Assembly (NCBI GenBank): GCA_048594885.1
Contig: JBMDXB010000014.1
Coordinates: 1 to 64,000, forward strand
Direction of reading: 5' to 3'
Source: JBMDXB01 sp048594885
GTDB lineage: Bacteria; Acidobacteriota; Vicinamibacteria; Vicinamibacterales; 2-12-FULL-66-21
Length of the DNA stretch: 64,000 bases
Part shown: in pieces, positions 7,618 to 15,542 of the stretch
Numbering within the stretch: the stretch's first letter is position 1
How the letters are laid out: every line of letters begins with the position of its first letter
The notes under the pieces: model-generated
Seen by the model: only the letters and a program-made list of their open reading frames with translations
Databases searched by the model: none
Told to the model about the DNA's origin: nothing
Program-made: the position numbers and the translations under genes

Positions 7618-8049
7618 TCACTCGAACAGAGCGGCCAGACGGGCCGCGTCGGCGCCCGCTTTCAACCGTTCGACCAGGTCGTCGTCAGCCAGCACGCGGG
7701 CCACCGTGCCGAGCAGCCGCAGGTGCGCCTCGTCGCCTGTTCCGGCGAAGCCGATCGCGACGCGCACGGGCCTGTCGCCCGACCACTGCACGCCTCCCGG
7801 AATCGGCGCCACGACGAGCATGTTCCGCTGCACCGCGGCGCGGACGTCGGCGGTGCCGTGCGGCAGCGCGACTTCCGGAGCGACGACGGTGGCGCCCTCC
7901 AGCTCCTTTCGCAGCATGCCCTCGACGTAGGCGGGCGCAACGGCACCGGCGCCGACCATCACACCGCCGATCGCCTCGATCACGTCGGTCTTCGTCGCGT
8001 AGACGCGCGGTGGGAGGACCTCGACGATCGGCTTTTCACCGGCGCTCAC
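7618..8049 (-). CDS. PTS IIA component, mannitol/fructose type
   Basis: 143 residues, one PTS_EIIA type-2 domain. His64 in PEVALPHGT is the phospho-acceptor that takes phosphate from HPr and passes it to IIB. The LPHGT form is typical of mannitol IIA. It is a separate protein here, whereas E. coli MtlA is a single IICBA chain. The GTG start overlaps the TGA of the IICB gene by four bases (translational coupling). Confidence 0.9.
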   Translation of the reverse strand: MSAGEKPIVEVLPPRVYATKTDVIEAIGGVMVGAGAVAPAYVEGMLRKELEGATVVAPEVALPHGTADVRAAVQRNMLVVAPIPGGVQWSGDRPVRVAIGFAGTGDEAHLRLLGTVARVLADDDLVERLKAGADAARLAALFE

Positions 8050-9431
8050 GTCCGGGTCTCCGCGGCCGCGGGAGACCGCAGCGTCTCCACGATCGAGTCG
8101 TACGCAGGGCTTCGGATGAATTCCTCGACAGGATAGATCGTCGCGCCGGGCGCCGCGCGTCGCGCCCGCTCGGCCAGGCTCGCGTGGACGACAACGATCG
8201 ATGCGTCAGGCGTCAGTTCGTCGATCGCGGCGTGCGTCACCTGGGCCTCGACACCGGCATCGCGAAGCCGCCGCGCCAGGATGCTCGCGCCGATGACCGA
8301 CGATCCGAGGCCGGCATCGCACGCAAAGATCACCGAACGTCCCCGGGCCGCTGGCACCCGCTTGTTCGCCCGGCTGCGTTCCTGCGCGTCCACCAGGTCG
8401 CCGAGTTCGCCGGCTGCCGTCCCGCGGACGAGCGGAACCGCCACAGCGAACGACGCGATCGTCCCTACGGCAATGCCCATCAGGACCGGCAGCACGCCGC
8501 CACGCGGTGTCATCGCCAGCTCGGCAAAGATGCTGCCGGGTGACGGCGTCGCGACGAGGCCGGCGCCGGTCGCGGCGAACGTCGCGTTGGCGGCGATTCC
8601 TCCGGCGATCAGCGCGAGCACGCTCAGCGGCCGCATCAGCACGTAAGGGAAGTAGATCTCGTGGATGCCGCCGAAGAAGTGCACGACGATGGCGCCAGGC
8701 GCGGACTGCCGTGCCGTGGCGGCGCCGAACAGCCAGCACGCCAGCAGAAGGCCGAGGCCCGGCCCCGGATTCGTTTCGAGGAGGAAGAAGAGCGACCGTC
8801 CCTCGGCGTGCGCCTGCGCGGCGCCGAGCGGTCCGAGCATGCCGTGGTTGATCGCGTTGTTGAGAAAGAGCACCTTCCCCGGCTCGATGACGAGGGAGAT
8901 GAGCGGCAGCAGTCCCGCCGCGGTGAAGGACTGCGCCGCCGCGCCCAATGCGCGGGTGGCGCTCTGCACCGCGGGCCCGACGGCAACCAGCGCCGCCGCG
9001 GCCGCCGCGGCGCCGAAGATGCCGGCCGAGAAATTCGACACCAGCATCTGCATCGCCGCTGGAAACCGGCTGGTGACGCGCTGATCGATGGCGCGGATCG
9101 CCCAGCCGCCGAGCGGTCCAAGCACCATGGCCCCAATGAACATCGGAATGTCCGCCCCGGCGATCGCTCCCATCGTCGCGACGGCTCCGACGACGCCTCC
9201 GCGTAGGCCGTAGACGAGACGGCCGCCGCTGAAGCCGATGAGGATCGGCAGCAGCGTGAGCAGCATCGGCGAAATTAGCGCGGCGAGGCGCGGGTTCGGC
9301 AGCCAGCCGCCCGGCGCGGCGATCGCCGTCAGGAGCCCCCACGCCAGGAATGCCGCGATGTTGGGGACGATCATGCGGGACAGGAACGCGCCGGCCCGCT
9401 GAACACGCGTCCGCACATCCTTCAGGCTCAC
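8046..9431 (-). CDS. mtlA: PTS mannitol-type IICB permease
   Basis: 461 residues. The N-terminal ~340 residues are a polytopic IIC domain with the GGIHEIYFPYVLM signature of mannitol permeases. The C-terminal ~95 residues form IIB, with Cys371 in ACDAGLGSSVIGAS as the phosphorylated residue. It imports a hexitol and phosphorylates it in transit. GTG 9431 overlaps the stop of the upstream kinase gene. A longer open frame to 9758 is overlap with that gene and was not used. Substrate could be mannitol, glucitol or galactitol; the sequence family favours mannitol. Confidence 0.88.
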   Translation of the reverse strand: MSLKDVRTRVQRAGAFLSRMIVPNIAAFLAWGLLTAIAAPGGWLPNPRLAALISPMLLTLLPILIGFSGGRLVYGLRGGVVGAVATMGAIAGADIPMFIGAMVLGPLGGWAIRAIDQRVTSRFPAAMQMLVSNFSAGIFGAAAAAAALVAVGPAVQSATRALGAAAQSFTAAGLLPLISLVIEPGKVLFLNNAINHGMLGPLGAAQAHAEGRSLFFLLETNPGPGLGLLLACWLFGAATARQSAPGAIVVHFFGGIHEIYFPYVLMRPLSVLALIAGGIAANATFAATGAGLVATPSPGSIFAELAMTPRGGVLPVLMGIAVGTIASFAVAVPLVRGTAAGELGDLVDAQERSRANKRVPAARGRSVIFACDAGLGSSVIGASILARRLRDAGVEAQVTHAAIDELTPDASIVVVHASLAERARRAAPGATIYPVEEFIRSPAYDSIVETLRSPAAAETRT

Positions 9432-10393
9432 GACGGGACCCTCGTCGTTGCGCGAGACTCCGCCGGCTCGACGGTTTCCGCACGCACTTCCGGCAGCAGC
9501 GCTTCGAGCCGGCCTGCGGGCGGCAGCGGGCCGTCGCTGCCCGCCGTCGCCGAGCCAAGCGCGGTGGCAATTCTCAATGCCTCCGACAGCTCGATGGAAC
9601 GCGTCAGCGAGCTGGCGAGCGCGGCGACCATCGCATCGCCGGCGCCAACGGTATTGCGCGCCGCGATCCGTGGCGCGTGCGCGCGCCACACGCCGGCGGC
9701 GGAGGCGCCCACACAACCGCGGGCGCCCAGCGAGATCACCGCCGTTCGCGCTCCGCACTCGAGCAGCCGTTTCGCCACCGCCGCAATCGCGTCGTCGTCG
9801 TCGAGAGACACGCCGAGCAGTTCCTCCGCTTCAGCGCGATTCGGTTTGACGATGTCGGGTTTTGCGGCGATGCCGTGCCGCAGCGCCGCGCCGGCCGCAT
9901 CGAGAATCGTCTTCGCGCCGGCTGCGGCGGCCAGCGTGATGGCGCGCGCGTACAGATCGTCGGGCAGCCCCGGCGGCAGGCTGCCCGAGAACACCATGAC
10001 CGCACAGCGTGGCGCGAGCCCACGGACCTTGTCGAGGAGCGCGCTGACCGCGTCAGCAGGCAGCGCCGGGCCGGGCTCGTTGATCTCCGTCTCATGCCCT
10101 GCGCTCGGATCGAGGATCTTCAAGTTGACGCGGACGTCACCTTCGACCTGTACGAAATCGGACTGAATGCCCTCGCGAGTGAGCGTGTCGATGACGGCGT
10201 GCGTGTCCTTCGCGCCCAAGAAGCCGGTGGCGATGACGTCGCATCCAAGCCGCGCAAGATGCCGCGCGACGTTGATGCCCTTGCCGCCGACGTTCGTCGT
10301 CTCGACGACGGCGCGGTTGGTGGACCCGGCGGCGAAGCCTGGCACGATGATGATGCGGTCGAGCGCGGGATTCGGCGTGACGGTGACGATCAT
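9428..10393 (-). CDS. fruK: PfkB-family hexose-phosphate kinase (1-phosphofructokinase/tagatose-6-phosphate kinase type)
   Basis: 321 residues of ribokinase fold. The N-terminal MIVTVTPNPALDRI and NVGGKGINVARHLARLG motifs and the C-terminal NTVGAGDAMVAAL with the catalytic aspartate place it in the FruK/LacC/PfkB group. It would convert a fructose-phosphate or tagatose-6-phosphate to the bisphosphate. In this operon the substrate is probably the ketose phosphate made by the zinc dehydrogenase. No aldolase is nearby. Its ATG overlaps the regulator's stop by four bases. Confidence 0.85.
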   Translation of the reverse strand: MIVTVTPNPALDRIIIVPGFAAGSTNRAVVETTNVGGKGINVARHLARLGCDVIATGFLGAKDTHAVIDTLTREGIQSDFVQVEGDVRVNLKILDPSAGHETEINEPGPALPADAVSALLDKVRGLAPRCAVMVFSGSLPPGLPDDLYARAITLAAAAGAKTILDAAGAALRHGIAAKPDIVKPNRAEAEELLGVSLDDDDAIAAVAKRLLECGARTAVISLGARGCVGASAAGVWRAHAPRIAARNTVGAGDAMVAALASSLTRSIELSEALRIATALGSATAGSDGPLPPAGRLEALLPEVRAETVEPAESRATTRVPS

Positions 10394-11193
10394 GGCCGCG
10401 CTCGCGGGCCGCGGCGCGCCGCAGTGGGCCGCGCGACCGCGAGGTGAAGCGTGATGGCGCGCTGTGCGATCTGCTTCGCGATCCGTGGCGGCAGGCCATC
10501 GTCGGTGATGACGGCGTCGAGCTGCTCGATGCCGCAGATGCGCGCAAACGCCACGATCCCGAACTTGCTGTGGTCGGCCACGAGCAAGACTTCCGTCGCG
10601 CTGTCGATCATCGAGCGTTTCGTCCGTGCTTCGGCGACATCGGGGGTGGTGAGCCCGTTCCTCAGATCGACGCCGTTGGCGGCGAGAAACAGCTTGTCGA
10701 CGTGCAGTCCGGCGATCGTCTGCTCGGCGATCGGGCCGACCTGCGACAGGACGCCCGGTCTGAGCTGGCCGCCCGTCAGGATGATCTCGACGTCGCTCGA
10801 CGCGAGTTCCGAGGCGACGTTGATCGCGTTGGTCACCACCGTGACGTTCCGGTGATGCCGGAGCTCACGCGCGATCTGCCTCGTCGTCGATCCGGCGTCC
10901 AGGAAGATGACGTCGCCGGGCTGCACCAGCGAGGCCGCCACAGCGGCGATGGCCGCCTTCTCCGGCTGATACCGGTCTTCTTTCTGCGCGAGCGACGCTT
11001 CCGAGCGGGCGAGGCCGTTGCTGATGGCGCCGCCGTGCGTGCGCTTCAGGAGCCCCGAGCGCTCGAGCTCGGCGAGATCGCGGCGGATGCTGGCCAGCGA
11101 GGCGCCGAGGGCGCGGCCGAGCTCGGTGGCCCGGACCGCCGGGGCGTGCTGCAGGGCGGCGAGAATCCGTTGTTTGCGCTCTTCGGCGAACAC
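10390..11193 (-). CDS. DeoR-family transcriptional regulator of the PTS operon
   Basis: 267 residues from GTG 11193, with AGGGGA about ten bases upstream as ribosome binding site; an upstream ATG at 11259 adds 22 atypical residues. The N-terminal HTH (KQRILAALQ, ASLASIRRDLAELERSGLLKRTHGGA) and C-terminal sugar-phosphate sensor domain (FLDAGSTTRQIARELR, NGLTTPDVAEARTKRSMI) are canonical. First gene of the PTS operon and divergent from a TonB-dependent receptor, so it likely represses its own operon until a phosphorylated sugar binds. Confidence 0.9.
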   Translation of the reverse strand: MFAEERKQRILAALQHAPAVRATELGRALGASLASIRRDLAELERSGLLKRTHGGAISNGLARSEASLAQKEDRYQPEKAAIAAVAASLVQPGDVIFLDAGSTTRQIARELRHHRNVTVVTNAINVASELASSDVEIILTGGQLRPGVLSQVGPIAEQTIAGLHVDKLFLAANGVDLRNGLTTPDVAEARTKRSMIDSATEVLLVADHSKFGIVAFARICGIEQLDAVITDDGLPPRIAKQIAQRAITLHLAVARPTAARRGPRARP

Positions 11194-11334
11194 GGTCGTC
11201 GGTATCCCCTGTTTGCTTGACTTTCGACGTCGGTGCTCCAATACTACGCCGAAATTCACGCGTAAGCGGTCAAAAATAATCGCAAACGCTCACAAACGCG
11301 CACAGCCGGTAGTTTTCGTCGAAGGAGCCTGTCG
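11194..11334. promoter_or_regulatory. Divergent control region of the PTS operon and TonB receptor
   Basis: 141 bp between two start codons facing apart, noticeably richer in A+T than its surroundings. Around 11271-11307 there are direct repeats with a 10-bp period (AAACGCTCAC, AAACGCGCAC) next to CAAAAATAATCGC. DeoR-family proteins often bind such phased repeats, so this is a candidate operator that may control both directions. I cannot assign exact -35/-10 boxes. Confidence 0.55.
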
Positions 11335-14295
11335 ATGCGACTTGGATCCTGGTTCTTGCGATTGACGTTCGTGGTCGCTGCTCTCGTCTCGCTCTCTGCC
11401 GCGTCTGCATTCGCGCAGACGAGCACCGGTACTCTGCAAGGCACCATCGTCGACTCGGACGGCGGCGTCATGCCGGGCGTCTCGGTCAAGCTGGAGTCGC
11501 CGGCGACCGGCCTCACGCGTGAGGCGGTCACGAACAGCGCCGGCGTGTACGTCTTCAACTTCCTGCCGGCGGGCGAGTACGTCATCACCGCCGAGCTCTC
11601 CGGCTTCAAGACCGCCCGGCAGTCGGACGTCCATCTCGAAATCGGCCAGAACCGTGCCGTCGACCTGAAAATGGAGGTCGGGCAACTCCAGGAAGTGGTC
11701 AACGTGGAGGCGGCGCTCCAGGTGCTCGACACCACCACGGCGTCGGTCGGCACCGTCATCCATGCCGGTCAACTCAAGACGCTGCCGCTCGCCGGCCGCC
11801 ACTGGGCCGGCCTAATGTTGCTCGCGCCCGGCGCGATTAATACGGGCGAGGGGACGCACCTGAGCACCCGTTTCGTCGGCCGCGCGCGCGACGACAACAA
11901 CTGGACGTTCGACGGCATCGACGCGACAGGCATCAAGGACCCGCGTCAGGACAGCGACGCGCGTCTCATCATCAGCAGCGAGTCGATCGCGGAGTTCCGC
12001 GTCAGCAGCACGCTCTATTCCGCCGAGTCCGGCACCGGCGCGGGCGGCAACGTGCAGCTCATTTCGAAGACCGGCACGAACCAGTTCCGCGGCACCGCCT
12101 TCGACTTCGTCCGCAACGATCGGTTCGACGCGCGGCCCTTCGGGACGCGCGGCGACATGCCGCCGTTCGAGCTGAATCAGTTCGGCGTCAACGCCGGCGG
12201 GCCGGTCGTGCCGCAGCGCACCTTCTTCTTCGCCAACTACGAGGGCATCCGCCAGCGGCAGGAAAGCACGTTCGTGCGGCAGGTGCCGAGCGCGGCGTTC
12301 CGGGCGAACGTTCCGGCAGCGCTGGCATCCGTCATCGCGATGTATCCGCAGGGCACGAACCGCACGAACAGCGCCGACATCGACGACTGGGTCGGCACGG
12401 AAAAGGTGACGAACGACGAAGACGCCATCCTCGTCCGCGTCGACCACCGCTTCTCCGACAAGACATCGATCTTCACCCGCTACAACATGGACCATGCGGA
12501 CCTCGTCGAGCCGCAGGACACCGGTTCGGAGACGGACTTCATCAGGCCGGTGAACTTCACCGTGCAGGTGCAGCGGATCTTCGGACCGTCGGTCGTCAGC
12601 GAGACCAAGTTCGGCTACAACCAGTCCAACCGCAACTCCGTGCGGACCGGGCCGAGCGCTGCGCAGATCAGCATTTCGGGCTTCACCGCGATCACCGGGC
12701 CGCGGGAGATCATCGAGAACGGCAGCACCTACAGCGTCATCAGCAACCTCGCCATCGTGCGCGGCCGGCACAACGTCAAGGTGGGTGGTGAAATCCGCAG
12801 AATCCTGATCGATGTTGGCGAAGGCAACACGACGTCCCTGTCGTTCGCGAGCCGGCCAAACTTCCTGGCCAACCGCCTCGAGAGCTTCAGCATCAACGAC
12901 TTCCCCGTCGTCCAAGGGCAACGGTGGTGGATGATCGGCTACGTCCAGGACGATCTGAAGTGGAAGCCGAACCTGACCATCAACGCGGGCCTGCGCTACG
13001 AGTTCTACTCGGTGCCGGTCGAGAAGGACGGCCGCGACAAGGTGTGGCGCATGGCCTGCGGCGGGTTCTGCGCGCCTGGCACGCCCTGGTACGAGCCGGA
13101 CTACAACAATTTCGGGCCGCGCGTCGGCTTCGCGTGGACGCCGGCCAGGTTCAACGGCAACACGGTCGTCCGCGGCGGCTTCGGCGTGTTCTTCGGACCA
13201 GGCCAGAACGATGACGTGTTCGCGCCGATTGACAACGCCGGCGCTCGCACAACCCTCGCGCGGGCGGACGCGCCCACGCTGTCGTATCCGATTGAGCCGT
13301 TCCTCGACCTGGCCGCGAGCATCGGCAACGCCGCCCGAGCTCTCGACGAGAACCGGGTCGACCTGTACTCGGAGCAGTACAGCCTGACGATCCAGCAGGC
13401 GCTGCCGTGGCGCATGACAGTGCAGGTGGGCTACATGGGCAATCAGAGCCACCACTTGCTGGATCGCAGCTACGTCAACGTGATCAATCCCGCGACCGGC
13501 CGCCGGCCGCTGACGCAGTTCGGCCGCGTGGACATCAAATCGAGCGGATCGAATGCGAATTTCAACGGCCTGCAACTGTCGCTGTACCGGCGCGCCGCGA
13601 ACGGCCTCCAGCTCGGCACGCAGTACATGTGGTCGCACGCCTTCGACGAAGGGGCCCTCGGAGGCGGCGAGTCGACCGCACCGCAGAACGTCGCCTGCCG
13701 GCACTGCGAGTACGGCAGCACGAACCAGGACGTGCGCCATACGATGACCGTGAACGGCGCCTACGAGCTGCCATTCGGCCGTGACAGCCAGGACCGCTCG
13801 GGATTCCTCAAGCAGGTGTTCGGCGGCTGGCAGGTGTCAGGTGTGATGCAGGCCCGGACCGGACGGCCGCTGACGATCAGCGTCAGCCGCTCCAGCGGGG
13901 ATTTGCCCGACGGCAACGCCTCGAATCAGCGCGCGGACCTCGTCGCCGGGCAGAGCCTCTACCCGGCCAGCCAGACGGACACACAGTGGTTCAACACGGC
14001 GGCCTTTGCGATTCCGGCCCGCGGCCAGTGGGGCAACGCCGGACGCAACATCATCCGCGCGCCCGGTCTCTTCCAGGTCGACCTCGCGCTGCAGAAACGC
14101 TTCACGATCAGCGGCGACCGGAACTTTGAGTTCAGGATGGAGGCGTTCAACGCGTTCAACCGTGTCAACCTGGGAGCGCCGGGGACGACCCTGACGTCAC
14201 CGTCATCGTTCGGCCGCATCACCGGACCGCTGAACCGCGCCTACGGCACGGGAACCGCGCGGCAGATGCAGTTCATGTTCCGGTTCAACTTCTAG
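11335..14295 (+). CDS. TonB-dependent receptor with carboxypeptidase-regulatory domain (Oar-like)
   Basis: 986 residues. A signal peptide (about 1-27, ending AFAQ) is followed by a carboxypeptidase-regulatory beta-sandwich (about 32-115, LQGTIVDSDGGVMPGVSV), a plug domain, and a beta-barrel ending FMFRFNF with a terminal aromatic residue, as expected for outer-membrane insertion. Acidobacteria carry many such receptors for large or glycan-linked substrates. It is divergent from the sugar regulator and upstream of a phytase, so it could import a polyol, an inositol phosphate or a metal chelate. Substrate is not determinable from sequence alone. Confidence 0.9.
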   Translation: MRLGSWFLRLTFVVAALVSLSAASAFAQTSTGTLQGTIVDSDGGVMPGVSVKLESPATGLTREAVTNSAGVYVFNFLPAGEYVITAELSGFKTARQSDVHLEIGQNRAVDLKMEVGQLQEVVNVEAALQVLDTTTASVGTVIHAGQLKTLPLAGRHWAGLMLLAPGAINTGEGTHLSTRFVGRARDDNNWTFDGIDATGIKDPRQDSDARLIISSESIAEFRVSSTLYSAESGTGAGGNVQLISKTGTNQFRGTAFDFVRNDRFDARPFGTRGDMPPFELNQFGVNAGGPVVPQRTFFFANYEGIRQRQESTFVRQVPSAAFRANVPAALASVIAMYPQGTNRTNSADIDDWVGTEKVTNDEDAILVRVDHRFSDKTSIFTRYNMDHADLVEPQDTGSETDFIRPVNFTVQVQRIFGPSVVSETKFGYNQSNRNSVRTGPSAAQISISGFTAITGPREIIENGSTYSVISNLAIVRGRHNVKVGGEIRRILIDVGEGNTTSLSFASRPNFLANRLESFSINDFPVVQGQRWWMIGYVQDDLKWKPNLTINAGLRYEFYSVPVEKDGRDKVWRMACGGFCAPGTPWYEPDYNNFGPRVGFAWTPARFNGNTVVRGGFGVFFGPGQNDDVFAPIDNAGARTTLARADAPTLSYPIEPFLDLAASIGNAARALDENRVDLYSEQYSLTIQQALPWRMTVQVGYMGNQSHHLLDRSYVNVINPATGRRPLTQFGRVDIKSSGSNANFNGLQLSLYRRAANGLQLGTQYMWSHAFDEGALGGGESTAPQNVACRHCEYGSTNQDVRHTMTVNGAYELPFGRDSQDRSGFLKQVFGGWQVSGVMQARTGRPLTISVSRSSGDLPDGNASNQRADLVAGQSLYPASQTDTQWFNTAAFAIPARGQWGNAGRNIIRAPGLFQVDLALQKRFTISGDRNFEFRMEAFNAFNRVNLGAPGTTLTSPSSFGRITGPLNRAYGTGTARQMQFMFRFNF

Positions 14296-14402
14296 TCTCG
14301 AGGGGCTTTGCCCCTCGGACTCCCCTGCACCGGCGCTCGCGGGGCCCCCGTGCCCCGCTCCGCGCCGGTGGGGCGCGCCTGTGGGCGCGCCTTCGAGGGC
14401 AC
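14296..14402. terminator. Cluster of three strong hairpins
   Basis: A perfect 8-bp stem CGAGGGGC/GCCCCTCG with a TTT loop at 14299-14317 follows the receptor stop. Next come a longer imperfect stem formed by CACCGGCG...CGCCGGTG and a GGCGCGCC/GGCGCGCC pair. No U-tract follows, so these could be mRNA-stabilising or factor-dependent stops rather than classic intrinsic terminators. Confidence 0.5.
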
Positions 14403-15518
14403 ATGAATAAGCGACTCACCGTGCTGATCGTCGCGGGCCTGGCGGCGCTCCCGGCTTACACGTTGATTCGATCAGCATGGGGGCCGGCAGCGCCGTCCCC
14501 CGGCGCGCGCGACGTCGAGCCGGCGTTTGCAACCGAGAGCCTCGATGAGGATCCCGACGACCCGTCCATCTGGATCCATCCGACCGACCCTTCGAAAAGC
14601 CTGATCGTCGCAACCATGAAGGTGCCGGCTCCCGCCGGCGCCGTCGTCGTCTTCGACCTCGACGGGCGCATTCGGCAGTCGATCGCCGGCATCGACCGTC
14701 CGAACAACGTCGACGTCGAATATGGTGTAGCCCTCGGCGGGCGGACGGTCGACATCGCCGTCGCCACCGAGCGACTGAAGCGCCAGCTCCGCGTCTTCCG
14801 CATCGATCCCATGGCGGGGCAGCTCGTCGACCTTGGCGGCGTCCCGGTGCTCGAGGGACAGGAGGGAGAGGCGGGCGCGCCGATGGGCATAGCGCTCTAC
14901 CGGCGCGGGCGCGATGGCGCCGTGTTCGCGGTGGTGAGTCCGAAGACGGGCCCGGCGCAGGGGTACCTGTGGCAGTACCGCCTGTCCGACAATGGAAGCG
15001 GAGGACTCGCGGCGAGCTTCGTCCGGCGGTTCGGAAACTTCAGCGCGACGAGCCGCCGGGACTCGAATGAGATTGAGGCTGTCGCCGTCGATGACGAGCT
15101 TGGCTACGTCTACTACGCGGACGAAGCGGACGGCATCCACAAGTGGCACGCGGATCCCGATCATCCGGATGCCACGCGGGAACTGGCGCACTTCGGCCTC
15201 GAGGGGTTTCGAGGCGATCGCGAAGGCATAGCCGTGTACGCGACGTCCGGCGGCCGCGGCTACATCGTCTGCACCGATCAGCTCGACGGCAACACCGAGT
15301 ACCACGTCTACGCACGGGAAGGCTCGCCCGGGAACTCGCACGATCATTCGCGCGAGGTTGCGATAGTGCGTGGCGGCGCCGATGGGACCGACGGCCTCGA
15401 GATCTCGTCGCGTCCGCTTGGGCCGCGCTTCCCCGAAGGCATCATGGTGGCGATGAACAGCACGCCGCGCAATTTCCTCGTGTTCGACTGGCGGACGATC
15501 GCGGCGATGCTCCGCTAG
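14403..15518 (+). CDS. Beta-propeller phytase (3-phytase)
   Basis: 371 residues with an N-terminal hydrophobic signal/anchor (about 5-22). Family motifs are clear: DEDPDDPSIWIHPTDPSKS near residue 49, RPNNVDVEYG, NEIEAVAVDDELGYVYYADE and FRGDREGIAVY. The acidic residues in these stretches bind the calcium ions that shape the active site for phytate. The enzyme would release phosphate from inositol hexakisphosphate outside the cytoplasm. Placement behind a TonB-dependent receptor suggests joint phosphate or inositol-phosphate scavenging. Confidence 0.88.
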   Translation: MNKRLTVLIVAGLAALPAYTLIRSAWGPAAPSPGARDVEPAFATESLDEDPDDPSIWIHPTDPSKSLIVATMKVPAPAGAVVVFDLDGRIRQSIAGIDRPNNVDVEYGVALGGRTVDIAVATERLKRQLRVFRIDPMAGQLVDLGGVPVLEGQEGEAGAPMGIALYRRGRDGAVFAVVSPKTGPAQGYLWQYRLSDNGSGGLAASFVRRFGNFSATSRRDSNEIEAVAVDDELGYVYYADEADGIHKWHADPDHPDATRELAHFGLEGFRGDREGIAVYATSGGRGYIVCTDQLDGNTEYHVYAREGSPGNSHDHSREVAIVRGGADGTDGLEISSRPLGPRFPEGIMVAMNSTPRNFLVFDWRTIAAMLR

Positions 15519-15542
15519 TCACCGTCCGGTGTCTAAGCTGGC

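Noticed and set aside
8046..9758. 570-codon version of the IICB gene starting at 9758
   Set aside because: The first 109 codons overlap the kinase gene out of frame and are Arg/Ala-rich; GTG 9431 overlapping the kinase stop is the natural start.
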